Shown: in pieces, positions 16,931 to 26,453 of the stretch
Layout of the letters: each line of letters begins with the position of its first letter
Numbering within the stretch: position 1 is the stretch's first letter
Assembly (NCBI RefSeq): GCF_004054105.1
Contig: NZ_SBLC01000021.1
Location: 1 to 45,847, forward strand
Reading direction: 5' to 3'
DNA from: Falsigemmobacter intermedius
GTDB lineage: Bacteria > Pseudomonadota > Alphaproteobacteria > Rhodobacterales > Rhodobacteraceae
DNA length: 45,847 nt
The notes under the pieces: generated by a model
What the model was told of the DNA's origin: nothing
Database searches by the model: none
The model's input: only the letters and a program-made list of their open reading frames with translations
Program-made: the position numbers and the translations under genes

Positions 16931-18733
16931 ATGGCAGCTTACGCATACGAAACGCACGACTACGATGTCGTGGTGGTCGGCGCCGGTGGCGCGGGCCTGC
17001 GTGCCACCCTGGGCATGGCTGAACAGGGTCTGCGCACCGCCTGCATCACCAAAGTTTTCCCGACCCGTTCGCATACTGTGGCAGCCCAGGGCGGCATCGC
17101 CGCCTCGCTGTCGAACATGGGTCCGGACAACTGGCAGTGGCACCTTTACGACACCGTGAAGGGCTCGGACTGGCTGGGCGATACCGATGCGATGGAATAT
17201 CTCGCACGCGAAGCCCCCAAAGCGGTTTATGAGCTTGAGCACTACGGCGTGCCCTTCTCGCGCACCGAAGAGGGCAAGATCTACCAGCGTCCCTTCGGCG
17301 GTCACACGACTGAGTTCGGCGAAGGCCCGCCGGTTCAGCGCACCTGCGCGGCTGCGGACCGCACCGGTCACGCCATTCTGCACACCCTTTACGGGCAGTC
17401 GCTGAAGCAGAAGGCTGAGTTCTATATCGAATATTTCGCGCTTGATCTGATCATCACCGACGGTGCCTGCACCGGCGTGGTGGCCTGGAAGCTCGACGAC
17501 GGCACCATCCACGTCTTTAACGCAAAGACGGTTGTGCTGGCGACCGGTGGCTATGGCCGCGCTTACTTCTCGGCAACTTCGGCCCATACCTGCACCGGTG
17601 ACGGTGGTGGCATGGTCGCCCGTGCGGGCCTGCCGCTCCAGGACATGGAATTTGTGCAGTTCCACCCGACCGGCATCTACGGCTCGGGCTGCCTCATCAC
17701 TGAGGGGGCACGCGGCGAAGGCGGCTATCTCACCAACTCCAACGGTGAGCGCTTCATGGAGCGTTATGCGCCGACCTATAAAGACCTCGCTTCGCGCGAT
17801 GTGGTTTCGCGCTGCATGACGATTGAGATCCGTGAAGGCCGCGGCGTCGGCAAAAACGGCGATCACATCCACCTGCACCTCAACCACCTGCCGCCGGAAA
17901 CCCTGCATGAGCGTCTGCCGGGCATCTCGGAATCGGCAAAGATCTTTGCGGGCGTGGACGTCAACAAAGAGCCGATCCCGGTGCTGCCGACCGTGCACTA
18001 CAACATGGGTGGCATTCCGACCAACTATTGGGGCGAAGTGCTCAACCCGCAGACGGGCAACCCCGATGCGGTCTTCCCGGGCCTGATGGCTGTGGGTGAG
18101 GCGGGCTGCGCCTCGGTGCATGGTGCGAACCGTCTCGGCTCGAACTCGCTGATTGACCTTGTGGTCTTTGGCCGTGCAGCTGCAATCCGCGCGGGTCAGA
18201 CCATCGATAAGAACTCGGCGATTCCTTCGACCAACAAGGTTGAAGTCGACCGCGCTCTGTCGCGTTTTGACGCTTACCGCCACGCGAAAGGCAATGTGCC
18301 GACCGCAGAGCTGCGCCTTGAGATGCAAAAGACCATGCAGGCTGATGCTGCCGTCTTCCGCACCGACAAGACGCTCGCCGAAGGCTGCGTGAAGATGGAT
18401 GCCATTGCGCGCAAGATGGACGACCTGAAGGTCACCGACCGCTCGCTGGTCTGGAACTCGGATCTGATGGAAACGCTGGAACTGGCGAACCTGATGCCGA
18501 ACGCGCTGGCAACCATCGTTGCCGCAGAGGCCCGCAAGGAATCGCGCGGCGCCCATGCGCATGAGGACTATCCGGATCGTGACGATGTCAACTGGCGCAA
18601 GCACTCGCTGGCCTGGGTGGATGGTGCGAAAGTGACCCTGGGCGACCGCCCGGTTCACCTCGACCCGCTGACCAGACAGGAAGACGGCGGCATTGATCTG
18701 AAAAAGATCGCCCCGAAAGCACGGGTCTACTGA
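16931..18733 (+). CDS. sdhA: Succinate dehydrogenase flavoprotein subunit
   Basis: A 600-residue catalytic subunit that oxidises succinate to fumarate and passes electrons through FAD to SdhB. The FAD-binding GAGGAG is at residues 17-22. [10 protein letters not shown] contains His48, the site of covalent FAD attachment. Substrate-domain motifs are [20 protein letters not shown] and [13 protein letters not shown], and the C-terminal helical domain carries [15 protein letters not shown]. The length is standard. A GT61-like gene separates it from sdhB. Confidence 0.98.
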   Translation: MAAYAYETHDYDVVVVGAGGAGLRATLGMAEQGLRTACITKVFPTRSHTVAAQGGIAASLSNMGPDNWQWHLYDTVKGSDWLGDTDAMEYLAREAPKAVYELEHYGVPFSRTEEGKIYQRPFGGHTTEFGEGPPVQRTCAAADRTGHAILHTLYGQSLKQKAEFYIEYFALDLIITDGACTGVVAWKLDDGTIHVFNAKTVVLATGGYGRAYFSATSAHTCTGDGGGMVARAGLPLQDMEFVQFHPTGIYGSGCLITEGARGEGGYLTNSNGERFMERYAPTYKDLASRDVVSRCMTIEIREGRGVGKNGDHIHLHLNHLPPETLHERLPGISESAKIFAGVDVNKEPIPVLPTVHYNMGGIPTNYWGEVLNPQTGNPDAVFPGLMAVGEAGCASVHGANRLGSNSLIDLVVFGRAAAIRAGQTIDKNSAIPSTNKVEVDRALSRFDAYRHAKGNVPTAELRLEMQKTMQADAAVFRTDKTLAEGCVKMDAIARKMDDLKVTDRSLVWNSDLMETLELANLMPNALATIVAAEARKESRGAHAHEDYPDRDDVNWRKHSLAWVDGAKVTLGDRPVHLDPLTRQEDGGIDLKKIAPKARVY

Positions 18734-18784
18734 GGCAGAGCGCCGGCCCTTCCGGGCCGGCTCCTTCACAGCGCGGGGAGCGGG

Positions 18785-20065
18785 ATGAGCGGGCTTCTTA
18801 CCAGATGGACAGGGCGGACTTCCGCTGCGGTGCCTCAGGCACCGGCAGCCGCGCCTTGCCCGCCGGTCAGAGCGCACAGCTATGCCCGCAGCGGCCGCAG
18901 GCTGCGGCCGATGATGTCCTTCCGCGACGTCGTGGTCGGCCCGCCTCTGGCGCGGGAAGCACCAGGCGTTGCCTGGCCGCAGTTTGACCGCCAGCATGCC
19001 GCGCGCCATCTGCGCCGCGGGGTGCCGGTCTGCCGCGCGCCTGAGGCTGCCACTGTGGTCGGAGAGATTGGAGAGGCGGTCTTTATCGGCGCCTATGACA
19101 ATCACTTCGGCCATTTTGCAGCCGAAAGCGCGCCGCGCCTGTTGCAGTCGCTGAGCGAAAAGGGCGGCCTGCCGTTCCTTTTCACCTCGGCGCAGCCTGT
19201 GGACCGCAAAGCTGTGGCCCCGGCCTTTCAGGCGGTCACTGACTGGTTTGGCCTTGCGCCAAAGCAGATGCGCTTTGTTCATCAGCCGCACCGCGTGGCG
19301 ACCCTCTGGATGGCCGGGCAGGGTGAGGATGTGAACGGGCCGGTGGTCAGTGAAGCTTACCTCGACCTTCTCGATGCCCATGCCGCCTCGCGCGGGGTTG
19401 CGGCCTCTCGGGTGTCGGGCGTGGTCTATGTCGGCCGGCATAAGCTGGCGCCGCGTCTGGGCGGGCATGCGGGCGAGAGCTATCTTGCCGGCTGTCTGGC
19501 GCAGATCGGGGTGAAGGTCCTGGCACCGGAAACCCTGCCTCTGCGCGATCAGCTTCTCGCCTATGCGGGCGCAGAGCGTCTGATCTTTGCGGAAGGCTCT
19601 GCGGTGCATGGCCGTCAGCTGATCGGACGGGCGGCCCAGGCGATAGATGTGCTGGTACGCCGCCGTTACTGGCGGATGGCCGAAAGCCAGCTTTCGCCGC
19701 GCTGCGATGCGCTTGGCTATATTCCGGTCAGCGCTCAGGTGCTGCAGTTCCTTGGCCAGGACGCAAAGCCCTATGTCCACAGCGGCATGGCGCTTTATGA
19801 CCTGGAGGTGCTCTTTGACTACTTCGCCCAGATCGGCCTCGATCTGGCGCAGGTCTGGCAGCAGAGCGCTTATGAGGCGGCCCGCGACCGCAGCGTGCTG
19901 GACTGGATCGCGGGTCTTTATGAGCCGGATCTGCCGCCCTTTGCCCGCGCCTGGAACGGCATTGGCCATTTTGAACGGGTGCTGACCGAAGCCGGTCTCC
20001 CCCATCTGATCCCCGAGGCTCGCCAGATCCTCGACAAAGCTGCGTGGAAAGGGGTTTATCCGTGA
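18785..20065 (+). CDS. Glycosyltransferase-61/DUF563-like protein within the sdh operon
   Basis: A 426-residue soluble protein with no signal peptide. The central part has features of the DUF563/GT61 family: NHFGHFAAESAPRLL (about residue 105), SGVVYVGRH followed by a lysine-rich variable part, and LLAYAGAERLIFAEGSAVHGRQLIG (about residues 255-280), where an Asp/Glu and His are usually conserved. The N-terminal 45 residues are Pro/Ala/Arg-rich and the C-terminal 120 residues are unassigned. It lies 51 bp after sdhA and 110 bp before sdhB, same strand. I recall a hypothetical gene in this place in R. sphaeroides. Function in complex II is not established; it may simply share the transcript. 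Confidence 0.62.
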   Translation: MSGLLTRWTGRTSAAVPQAPAAAPCPPVRAHSYARSGRRLRPMMSFRDVVVGPPLAREAPGVAWPQFDRQHAARHLRRGVPVCRAPEAATVVGEIGEAVFIGAYDNHFGHFAAESAPRLLQSLSEKGGLPFLFTSAQPVDRKAVAPAFQAVTDWFGLAPKQMRFVHQPHRVATLWMAGQGEDVNGPVVSEAYLDLLDAHAASRGVAASRVSGVVYVGRHKLAPRLGGHAGESYLAGCLAQIGVKVLAPETLPLRDQLLAYAGAERLIFAEGSAVHGRQLIGRAAQAIDVLVRRRYWRMAESQLSPRCDALGYIPVSAQVLQFLGQDAKPYVHSGMALYDLEVLFDYFAQIGLDLAQVWQQSAYEAARDRSVLDWIAGLYEPDLPPFARAWNGIGHFERVLTEAGLPHLIPEARQILDKAAWKGVYP

Positions 20066-20175
20066 CCGGATCTGCTCCCATGGCCATGAGGGTGGCCCGC
20101 GCAAACTTCAAATCCGTGCCGGAGCCGTCGCTCCCGTGCCGTTGTTCATCTCTGCGAAACTGAAGGAACCCCTGC

Positions 20176-20955
20176 ATGGTCCAGTTCACGCTTCCCAAAA
20201 ACTCGAAGATCCGCACGGGCAAAACCTGGCCCAAGCCGGAAGGCGCAAAGAACCTCCGCAAGTTCCAGATCTACCGCTGGAGCTCGGAAGACGGGCAGAA
20301 CCCTTCGGTTGATACCTATTTCATCGATCTCGATGACTGCGGCCCGATGGTGCTTGATGCGCTGATCTACATCAAAAACAACATCGATCCGACGCTGTCG
20401 TTCCGCCGTTCCTGCCGCGAAGGCATCTGTGGCTCCTGCGCGATGAACATCGACGGGATCAACACCCTCGCCTGCATCTACGGCTTGGATGAAGTGAAGG
20501 GCGATGTCCGCATCTATCCGCTGCCGCATATGCCGGTGGTGCGCGACCTGATCCCGGATCTGACGCATTTCTATGCCCAGCATGCCTCGATCATGCCCTG
20601 GCTGGAAACCGCGACCAACACCCCGGCCAAAGAGTGGCGTCAGTCGATCGAAGACCGCAAGAAGCTCGACGGTCTTTATGAATGCGTGATGTGTGCCTCC
20701 TGCTCGACCTCCTGCCCGAGCTACTGGTGGAACTCGGACAAATACCTCGGCCCGGCAGCGCTGCTGCACGCCTACCGCTGGATCATCGACTCGCGCGATG
20801 AAGCCACCGGCCAGCGCCTGGATGAGCTGGAAGATCCCTTCAAGCTCTATCGCTGCCACACCATCATGAACTGCGCCAAGACCTGCCCGAAGGGTCTGAA
20901 CCCGGCAGAGGCCATTGCGCAGATCAAAAAGATGATGGTTGAGCGCGCGGCCTGA
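20176..20955 (+). CDS. sdhB: Succinate dehydrogenase iron-sulfur subunit
   Basis: A 259-residue subunit carrying three iron-sulfur clusters between SdhA and the membrane quinone site. The [2Fe-2S] ligands are C80, C85, C88 and C100 ([10 protein letters not shown]...LAC). The C-terminal clusters use C170, C173, C176 and C180 ([11 protein letters not shown]) and C227, C233 and C237 ([11 protein letters not shown]). All expected ligands are present. A strong terminator follows. The start ATG has AAGGAA upstream. Confidence 0.98.
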   Translation: MVQFTLPKNSKIRTGKTWPKPEGAKNLRKFQIYRWSSEDGQNPSVDTYFIDLDDCGPMVLDALIYIKNNIDPTLSFRRSCREGICGSCAMNIDGINTLACIYGLDEVKGDVRIYPLPHMPVVRDLIPDLTHFYAQHASIMPWLETATNTPAKEWRQSIEDRKKLDGLYECVMCASCSTSCPSYWWNSDKYLGPAALLHAYRWIIDSRDEATGQRLDELEDPFKLYRCHTIMNCAKTCPKGLNPAEAIAQIKKMMVERAA

Positions 20956-20979
20956 TCGCGCTGAACCTGTGCCCGTCAG

Positions 20980-21012
20980 CCCCGGCCCGGAGATCTCCCG
21001 GCCGGGGTTTTT
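20980..21012 (+). terminator. Terminator of the sdh operon
   Basis: CCCCGGCC (20980-20987) pairs with GGCCGGGG (21000-21007), with an inner GGAGATCTCC, and TTTTT follows. Confidence 0.9.
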
Positions 21013-21099
21013 CTTTGCGGGTGCAACCACAAATCCTGTCGATTTTTCTCGGTCCGTTCTTATATCGACTGAGTTGATACTGATCCGGAGTAAGGCGCG

Positions 21100-21594
21100 A
21101 TGGAAATCAGACCCGAGAACCGCAGAGAAAGTGATCAGATTTCCGCGCTGATTACTGCGGCTTTTGAGACCGCGCCGCATAGCGACGGCACGGAGGCCGC
21201 GATCGTTCAGCGTCTGCGTGAAGCGGGCGGCCTGAGCCTCTCTCTGGTGGCGCATGACGGGGCAGAGATCCTTGGGCATATCGCGTTTTCGCCGGTCACC
21301 ATCACGGCTGAGCCTGGTGGCTGGTATGGTCTGGCACCGCTTTCCGTGCGGCCGGATATGCAGGGGCAGGGCGTGGGATCGGCGCTCCTGCGCGAGGGGC
21401 TTTCGCTGCTGCGCAGTCGCGGGGCGGCGGGGGTCGTGGTCCTGGGCGATCCGGGATACTATGGGCGCTTTGGCTTTGCATCTCATGAGGGCCTCACCTT
21501 CACCGGCCCGCCGCCTGAGTATTTTCAGGCGCTGAGCTTTGGGGACAGCGTGCCTTCGGGAGAGGTGGCCTACCATCCGGCCTTCTTGGGTTGA
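21100..21594 (+). CDS. GNAT N-acetyltransferase, YhbS-like
   Basis: A 164-residue acetyltransferase of the GNAT superfamily. Residues VRPDMQGQGVGSALLREGL (about 82-100) form the acetyl-CoA pyrophosphate loop (Q/RxxGxG/A). The later GDPGYYGRFGF is typical of the YhbS subgroup, which includes predicted tRNA- or small-molecule acetyltransferases. The substrate is unknown. It starts from its own region after the sdh terminator with GGAGTAAGG as ribosome-binding site. Confidence 0.88.
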   Translation: MEIRPENRRESDQISALITAAFETAPHSDGTEAAIVQRLREAGGLSLSLVAHDGAEILGHIAFSPVTITAEPGGWYGLAPLSVRPDMQGQGVGSALLREGLSLLRSRGAAGVVVLGDPGYYGRFGFASHEGLTFTGPPPEYFQALSFGDSVPSGEVAYHPAFLG

Positions 21595-21660
21595 AGCGCG
21601 GGGGGGGGGCGATGCCTGCGTCTGGTGCATAGCTCCCCTGCAAGGACAGCTCTCGCAATG

Positions 21661-21690
21661 CTGCAGTGCAGCGACTATATGCAGTGCAGC
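21661..21690. promoter_or_regulatory. Tandem TGCAGTGCAGC site (PhaR-like operator)
   Basis: An 11-bp direct repeat, TGCAGTGCAGC, occurs at 21662-21672 and 21680-21690. The first copy is a CTGC-N3-GCAG palindrome and lies within GCTGCA-G-TGCAGC. I recall the PhaR repressor of Paracoccus/Rhodobacter binding CTGC-N3/4-GCAG. A -10-like TATATG (21676-21681) sits between the copies, 48 bp before the small gene at 21729, so a bound repressor would block the promoter. Confidence 0.5.
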
Positions 21691-21728
21691 ACAGACACAG
21701 ACGTCCAAAGACGCTAACGGAGCCCGCT

Positions 21729-21911
21729 ATGACCCTCTCGCTGACCCATCCTCTCACCGGACTGACCGCTGCGAGCGCGGCAGCAGTGGAGGCAGCCCAT
21801 GACTCGATGGCTTACTGGCAGGCGCCGAAACTGCAAAAACCGCGTCGTGAGGCCAGCCGCGCCCCCGCGCAGACCGAAGCGCTCGATCAGATGTTCGCCT
21901 ACTTCGGCTGA
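21729..21911 (+). CDS. 60-residue protein of unknown function
   Basis: A 60-residue protein, MTLSLTHPLTGLTAAS at the start and ALDQMFAYFG at the end, with ACGGAG as ribosome-binding site. It has an amphipathic N-terminal helix rich in Ala, a Trp-containing middle (AYWQAPKLQKP) and a basic stretch. No signal or membrane helix is evident. I do not recognise a family. It has its own terminator and an upstream tandem operator resembling PhaR sites. This would suggest a link to polyhydroxyalkanoate granules or carbon storage, but that is inference. Confidence 0.68.
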   Translation: MTLSLTHPLTGLTAASAAAVEAAHDSMAYWQAPKLQKPRREASRAPAQTEALDQMFAYFG

Positions 21912-21933
21912 AACTGACGCTCTGATCCTGACG

Positions 21934-21958
21934 GCCCTGCGGCATTCCGCAGGGCTTT
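21934..21958 (+). terminator. Terminator of the 60-residue gene
   Basis: GCCCTGCGG, loop CATT, CCGCAGGGC, then TTTC. A perfect 9-bp stem 22 bp after the stop codon. Confidence 0.78.
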
Positions 21959-22013
21959 CGCATGCGCGAAGCGGCCTCTTGAAAGCGGCAGGGCACATCC
22001 CCATCTGTCAGAG

Positions 22014-22256
22014 ATGATGGAAGTACATTGGGGAGCACCCCTGCGATTCACCGTCACCACCGAGGGTGACACTATATCCGTAACCACGATCGAAAGCGCG
22101 CGCTGGCTGCTTGAACGCAAATGGCCGGTCGCAGATGAAAGCCGGATGACGGCTTTACGGCGCATCGATCAGGCGATGGAGTGCCTTGCACCCGTTGCCG
22201 CCGCGCGGGAGGCTTTTGTCTCTGCGGCACAGACCGCCGGTTATCATCCGGCATAA
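22014..22256 (+). CDS. DUF982 domain protein
   Basis: An 80-residue protein matching the DUF982 pattern: a beta strand, SARWLLERKWPV in the middle, then AMECLAPVAAAREAFVSAAQTAGY at the C-terminus. DUF982 proteins are common in rhizobia and Rhodobacterales and have no known role. Two start codons in a row (22014, 22017) are possible; the ribosome-binding site is weak. It is convergent with gdhA across a shared terminator. Confidence 0.75.
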   Translation: MMEVHWGAPLRFTVTTEGDTISVTTIESARWLLERKWPVADESRMTALRRIDQAMECLAPVAAAREAFVSAAQTAGYHPA

Positions 22257-22257
22257 G

Positions 22258-22296
22258 AAAAGCCGCGGGAAGATCCCCCGCGGCTTTGTTATTTTT
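22258..22296. terminator. Bidirectional terminator between DUF982 gene and gdhA
   Basis: AAAAGCCGCGGG on the left and CCCGCGGCTTT (22277-22287) on the right form the stem. Further T residues follow on the plus strand and a run of T on the minus strand, serving both convergent genes. Confidence 0.85.
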
Positions 22297-22310
22297 AAAA
22301 GGGTCGGTGA

Positions 22311-23992
<1,682 letters not shown>

Positions 23993-25753
23993 ATGACAGA
24001 ACCAGTGACCGAACGGGCCCGCTCGAAACGTGTCGGGGCGCTGCGGGTGCTCGGACCCTATCTTGCACCCTACCGCCTGACCGCTCTGGGGGCAGGGCTT
24101 GCGCTGGTGGTCACCGCCTCCGTTTCGCTGGCGCTGCCGCTTGCGGTGCGTTTTGTCGTGGATGCCTTTGGCGACGGCGCTGAAATTCTGGATCGCTACT
24201 TCCTGATCGCTGTGGCGCTGGCGGGTCTGCTCGCGCTTGGGACCGGGGCGCGGTTTTATCTGGTCACCCGTCTGGGGGAACGCGTTGTGGCAGACATCCG
24301 CCGCGCGCTCTTTGACCGGGTTCTGGGGCTCTCCCCCTCCTTCTACGAGCGGATGATGACGGGAGAGGTGATCAGCCGCCTCACCACCGACACCACGCTG
24401 ATCCTTTCCGTGATCGGCTCTTCGGTCTCGGTGGCGCTGCGCAATGTGCTGACGCTGATCGGCGGGCTGGTGCTTCTGGCACTGACCTCTCTCAAGCTGA
24501 CCGGTCTGGTTCTTCTTCTGGTGCCGCTGGTTGTGGTGCCGATCATCTTCCTGGGCCGCCGTCTGCGCGGCCTGTCGCGCGAAGCGCAGGACTGGATCGC
24601 GCGTTCGTCGGGCAATGCCTCTGAGGCGCTGCTGGCCGTTCAGACCGTTCAGGCCTTCAGCCATGAAGCCGAGAGCCGCAAGGGCTTTGCCGCGCTGACC
24701 GAGCGGGCATTTGACGTCACCATGCGTCGGATCCGGGCGCGGGCTTTCATGACGATGATCGTGATTTTCCTGATCTTCTCAGGCATCGTCGGCATTCTGT
24801 GGATCGGGGCCAATGACGTGCGCAGCGGCGTCATGACTGCCGGTGAACTGGTGCAGTTCGTCATCTGTGCGGTTCTGGTGGCGGGCTCCGTCGGCGCACT
24901 TTCTGAGATCTGGGGCGAGTTGCAGCGCGCGGCAGGCGCTTCTGAGCGGCTGAGCGAGCTTTTGTCCTCGGAAGACAGCGTGAGCGATCCTGAAAACCCG
25001 GTTGCCCTGCCGGCGGATCCGAAAGGCGAAATCCGCTTTGAAGGCGTTGGCTTCCGCTATCCCTCGCGCCCCGATCAGGCGGCGCTGGAGGATGTGTCGC
25101 TGACCGTGATGCCCGGCGAGACCGTGGCGCTGGTCGGCCCCTCGGGGGCGGGCAAGACCACGATTTTGCAGTTGTTGCTGCGGTTTTATGACCCGCAGGA
25201 GGGCGCGATCCGCCTCGACGGGATTGATCTGCGTGACATGACCCGCGCTGAATATCGCCGCGCCCTGGCGCTGGTGCCGCAGGATCCGGTGATCTTTGGC
25301 ACGACCATCGCCGAAAATATCCTCTTTGGCCGCCCCGATGCCAGCCGGGCAGAGGTTGAGGCTGCGGCCCGCTCTGCGGCGGCGCATGACTTCATCATGG
25401 CGCTGCCGAAGGGCTATGACACCGAAGTGGGCGAGCGCGGCATGATGCTCTCGGGCGGTCAGAAACAGCGCATTGCCATCGCGCGGGCGATCCTGCGCGA
25501 TGCGCCGGTGCTGCTGCTCGATGAGGCCACTTCGGCGCTGGATGCGGAATCGGAGCGGCTGGTTCAGGACGCGGTTGAGCGGTTGTCGCAAAACCGGACC
25601 ACTCTGGTCGTGGCCCACCGCCTGGCCACCGTGCGCAAAGCCGACCGGATCGTCGTTATGGATCAGGGCCGTATCGTGGCCACCGGCACCCATGATGAAC
25701 TGGTGGCGGAAGGCGGGCTTTATGCGCGCCTCGCAAAGCTGCAGTTTTCCTGA
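23993..25753 (+). CDS. ABC exporter with fused permease and ATPase domains (MsbA-like)
   Basis: A 586-residue half-transporter that should act as a homodimer. The N-terminal domain (about residues 15-310) has six membrane helices; the loop TRLGERVVADIRRALFDRVLGLSPSFYE is typical of exporters. The ATPase domain carries Walker A GPSGAGKTT (about 372-380), signature LSGGQKQR (about 485), Walker B VLLLDEATSALD and a switch histidine in VVAHRL. I chose ATG 23993 because the longer frame would add 38 unlikely residues. Substrates of this class include lipids and drugs; the specific one is unknown. Confidence 0.88.
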   Translation: MTEPVTERARSKRVGALRVLGPYLAPYRLTALGAGLALVVTASVSLALPLAVRFVVDAFGDGAEILDRYFLIAVALAGLLALGTGARFYLVTRLGERVVADIRRALFDRVLGLSPSFYERMMTGEVISRLTTDTTLILSVIGSSVSVALRNVLTLIGGLVLLALTSLKLTGLVLLLVPLVVVPIIFLGRRLRGLSREAQDWIARSSGNASEALLAVQTVQAFSHEAESRKGFAALTERAFDVTMRRIRARAFMTMIVIFLIFSGIVGILWIGANDVRSGVMTAGELVQFVICAVLVAGSVGALSEIWGELQRAAGASERLSELLSSEDSVSDPENPVALPADPKGEIRFEGVGFRYPSRPDQAALEDVSLTVMPGETVALVGPSGAGKTTILQLLLRFYDPQEGAIRLDGIDLRDMTRAEYRRALALVPQDPVIFGTTIAENILFGRPDASRAEVEAAARSAAAHDFIMALPKGYDTEVGERGMMLSGGQKQRIAIARAILRDAPVLLLDEATSALDAESERLVQDAVERLSQNRTTLVVAHRLATVRKADRIVVMDQGRIVATGTHDELVAEGGLYARLAKLQFS

Positions 25754-25868
25754 GCGATCTTTCGCAGGGACGCGATACCCCCCGCCGGGAGCAGTTGCTT
25801 TTGGCGGGCGGGGACGCAAAACTCCGCGCATCCTCCGGGATGATCCGGTTTTGTAAGGGAGTGTGCCA

Positions 25869-26312
25869 ATGGGTCTCTGGTCTTTCGTAAAAGACGCAGG
25901 AAAGTCGCTTTTCGGTGGCGCGGCTGAAGCCGACGAAGCCCCGAAAGTCGAGAAGCTGAACGAAGAGGTCAAAAACCTCGGCCTCGACGCCAGCGGTGTG
26001 GAATTTGCCGTCGAAGGCGACAAAGTCATCGTGAAGGGCAATGCGGTCAGCCAGGAAGTGAAAGAAAAGCTGATCCTGGCCGTCGGCAACGTGGCAGGCG
26101 TCGCTTCTGTCGAAGCGGAAGATGTGGACGGTGATCTGGCAGAGGAGCCGGTCTTTCACACCGTGGTCAAGGGCGACACCCTTTCGGCCATTGCAAAAAA
26201 GACCCTCGGCAATGCAAACCGCTACAACGAAATCTTCGAGGCGAACCGCCCGATGCTGAGCCATCCGGATAAGATCTATCCCGGCCAGGTCCTGCGCATT
26301 CCGCAGAAGTAA
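25869..26312 (+). CDS. BON-LysM protein (YgaU/Kbp-like)
   Basis: A 147-residue protein. Residues about 30-90 form a BON domain (VEFAVEGDKVIVKGNAVSQEVKEKLILAVGNVAGV) and residues 95-147 a LysM domain (FHTVVKGDTLSAIAKKTLGNANRYNEIFEANRPML...QVLRIPQK). E. coli Kbp (YgaU) has the same order and binds potassium. There is no signal peptide, so it may act in the cytoplasm like Kbp. The first ATG (25869) with GGGAG upstream is used. A terminator follows. Confidence 0.9.
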   Translation: MGLWSFVKDAGKSLFGGAAEADEAPKVEKLNEEVKNLGLDASGVEFAVEGDKVIVKGNAVSQEVKEKLILAVGNVAGVASVEAEDVDGDLAEEPVFHTVVKGDTLSAIAKKTLGNANRYNEIFEANRPMLSHPDKIYPGQVLRIPQK

Positions 26313-26320
26313 ACTCAACG

Positions 26321-26352
26321 GACCGCGCGGGGCAAAATGCCGCGCGGTCTTC
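26321..26352 (+). terminator. Terminator of the BON-LysM gene
   Basis: GACCGCGCGG (26321-26330) pairs with CCGCGCGGTC (26340-26349); a short pyrimidine run TTCTCC follows rather than a clean T-tract. Confidence 0.65.
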
Positions 26353-26453
26353 TCCGGCTCCCGCTGCGTCAAGTCTTGCGCGATGCCGCCTTTCCGCCCA
26401 GGCTCACCCATGAGCGGTCGGGGAGCCGCGCGGGACTGAGATCGGGGGGAACT

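Noticed and set aside
16904-20104. A 1066-codon open frame on the minus strand
   Set aside because: It lies exactly antisense to sdhA and the GT61-like gene, which have clear motifs and ribosome-binding sites. Long antisense frames are common in GC-rich genes; no ribosome-binding site or known domain was seen.
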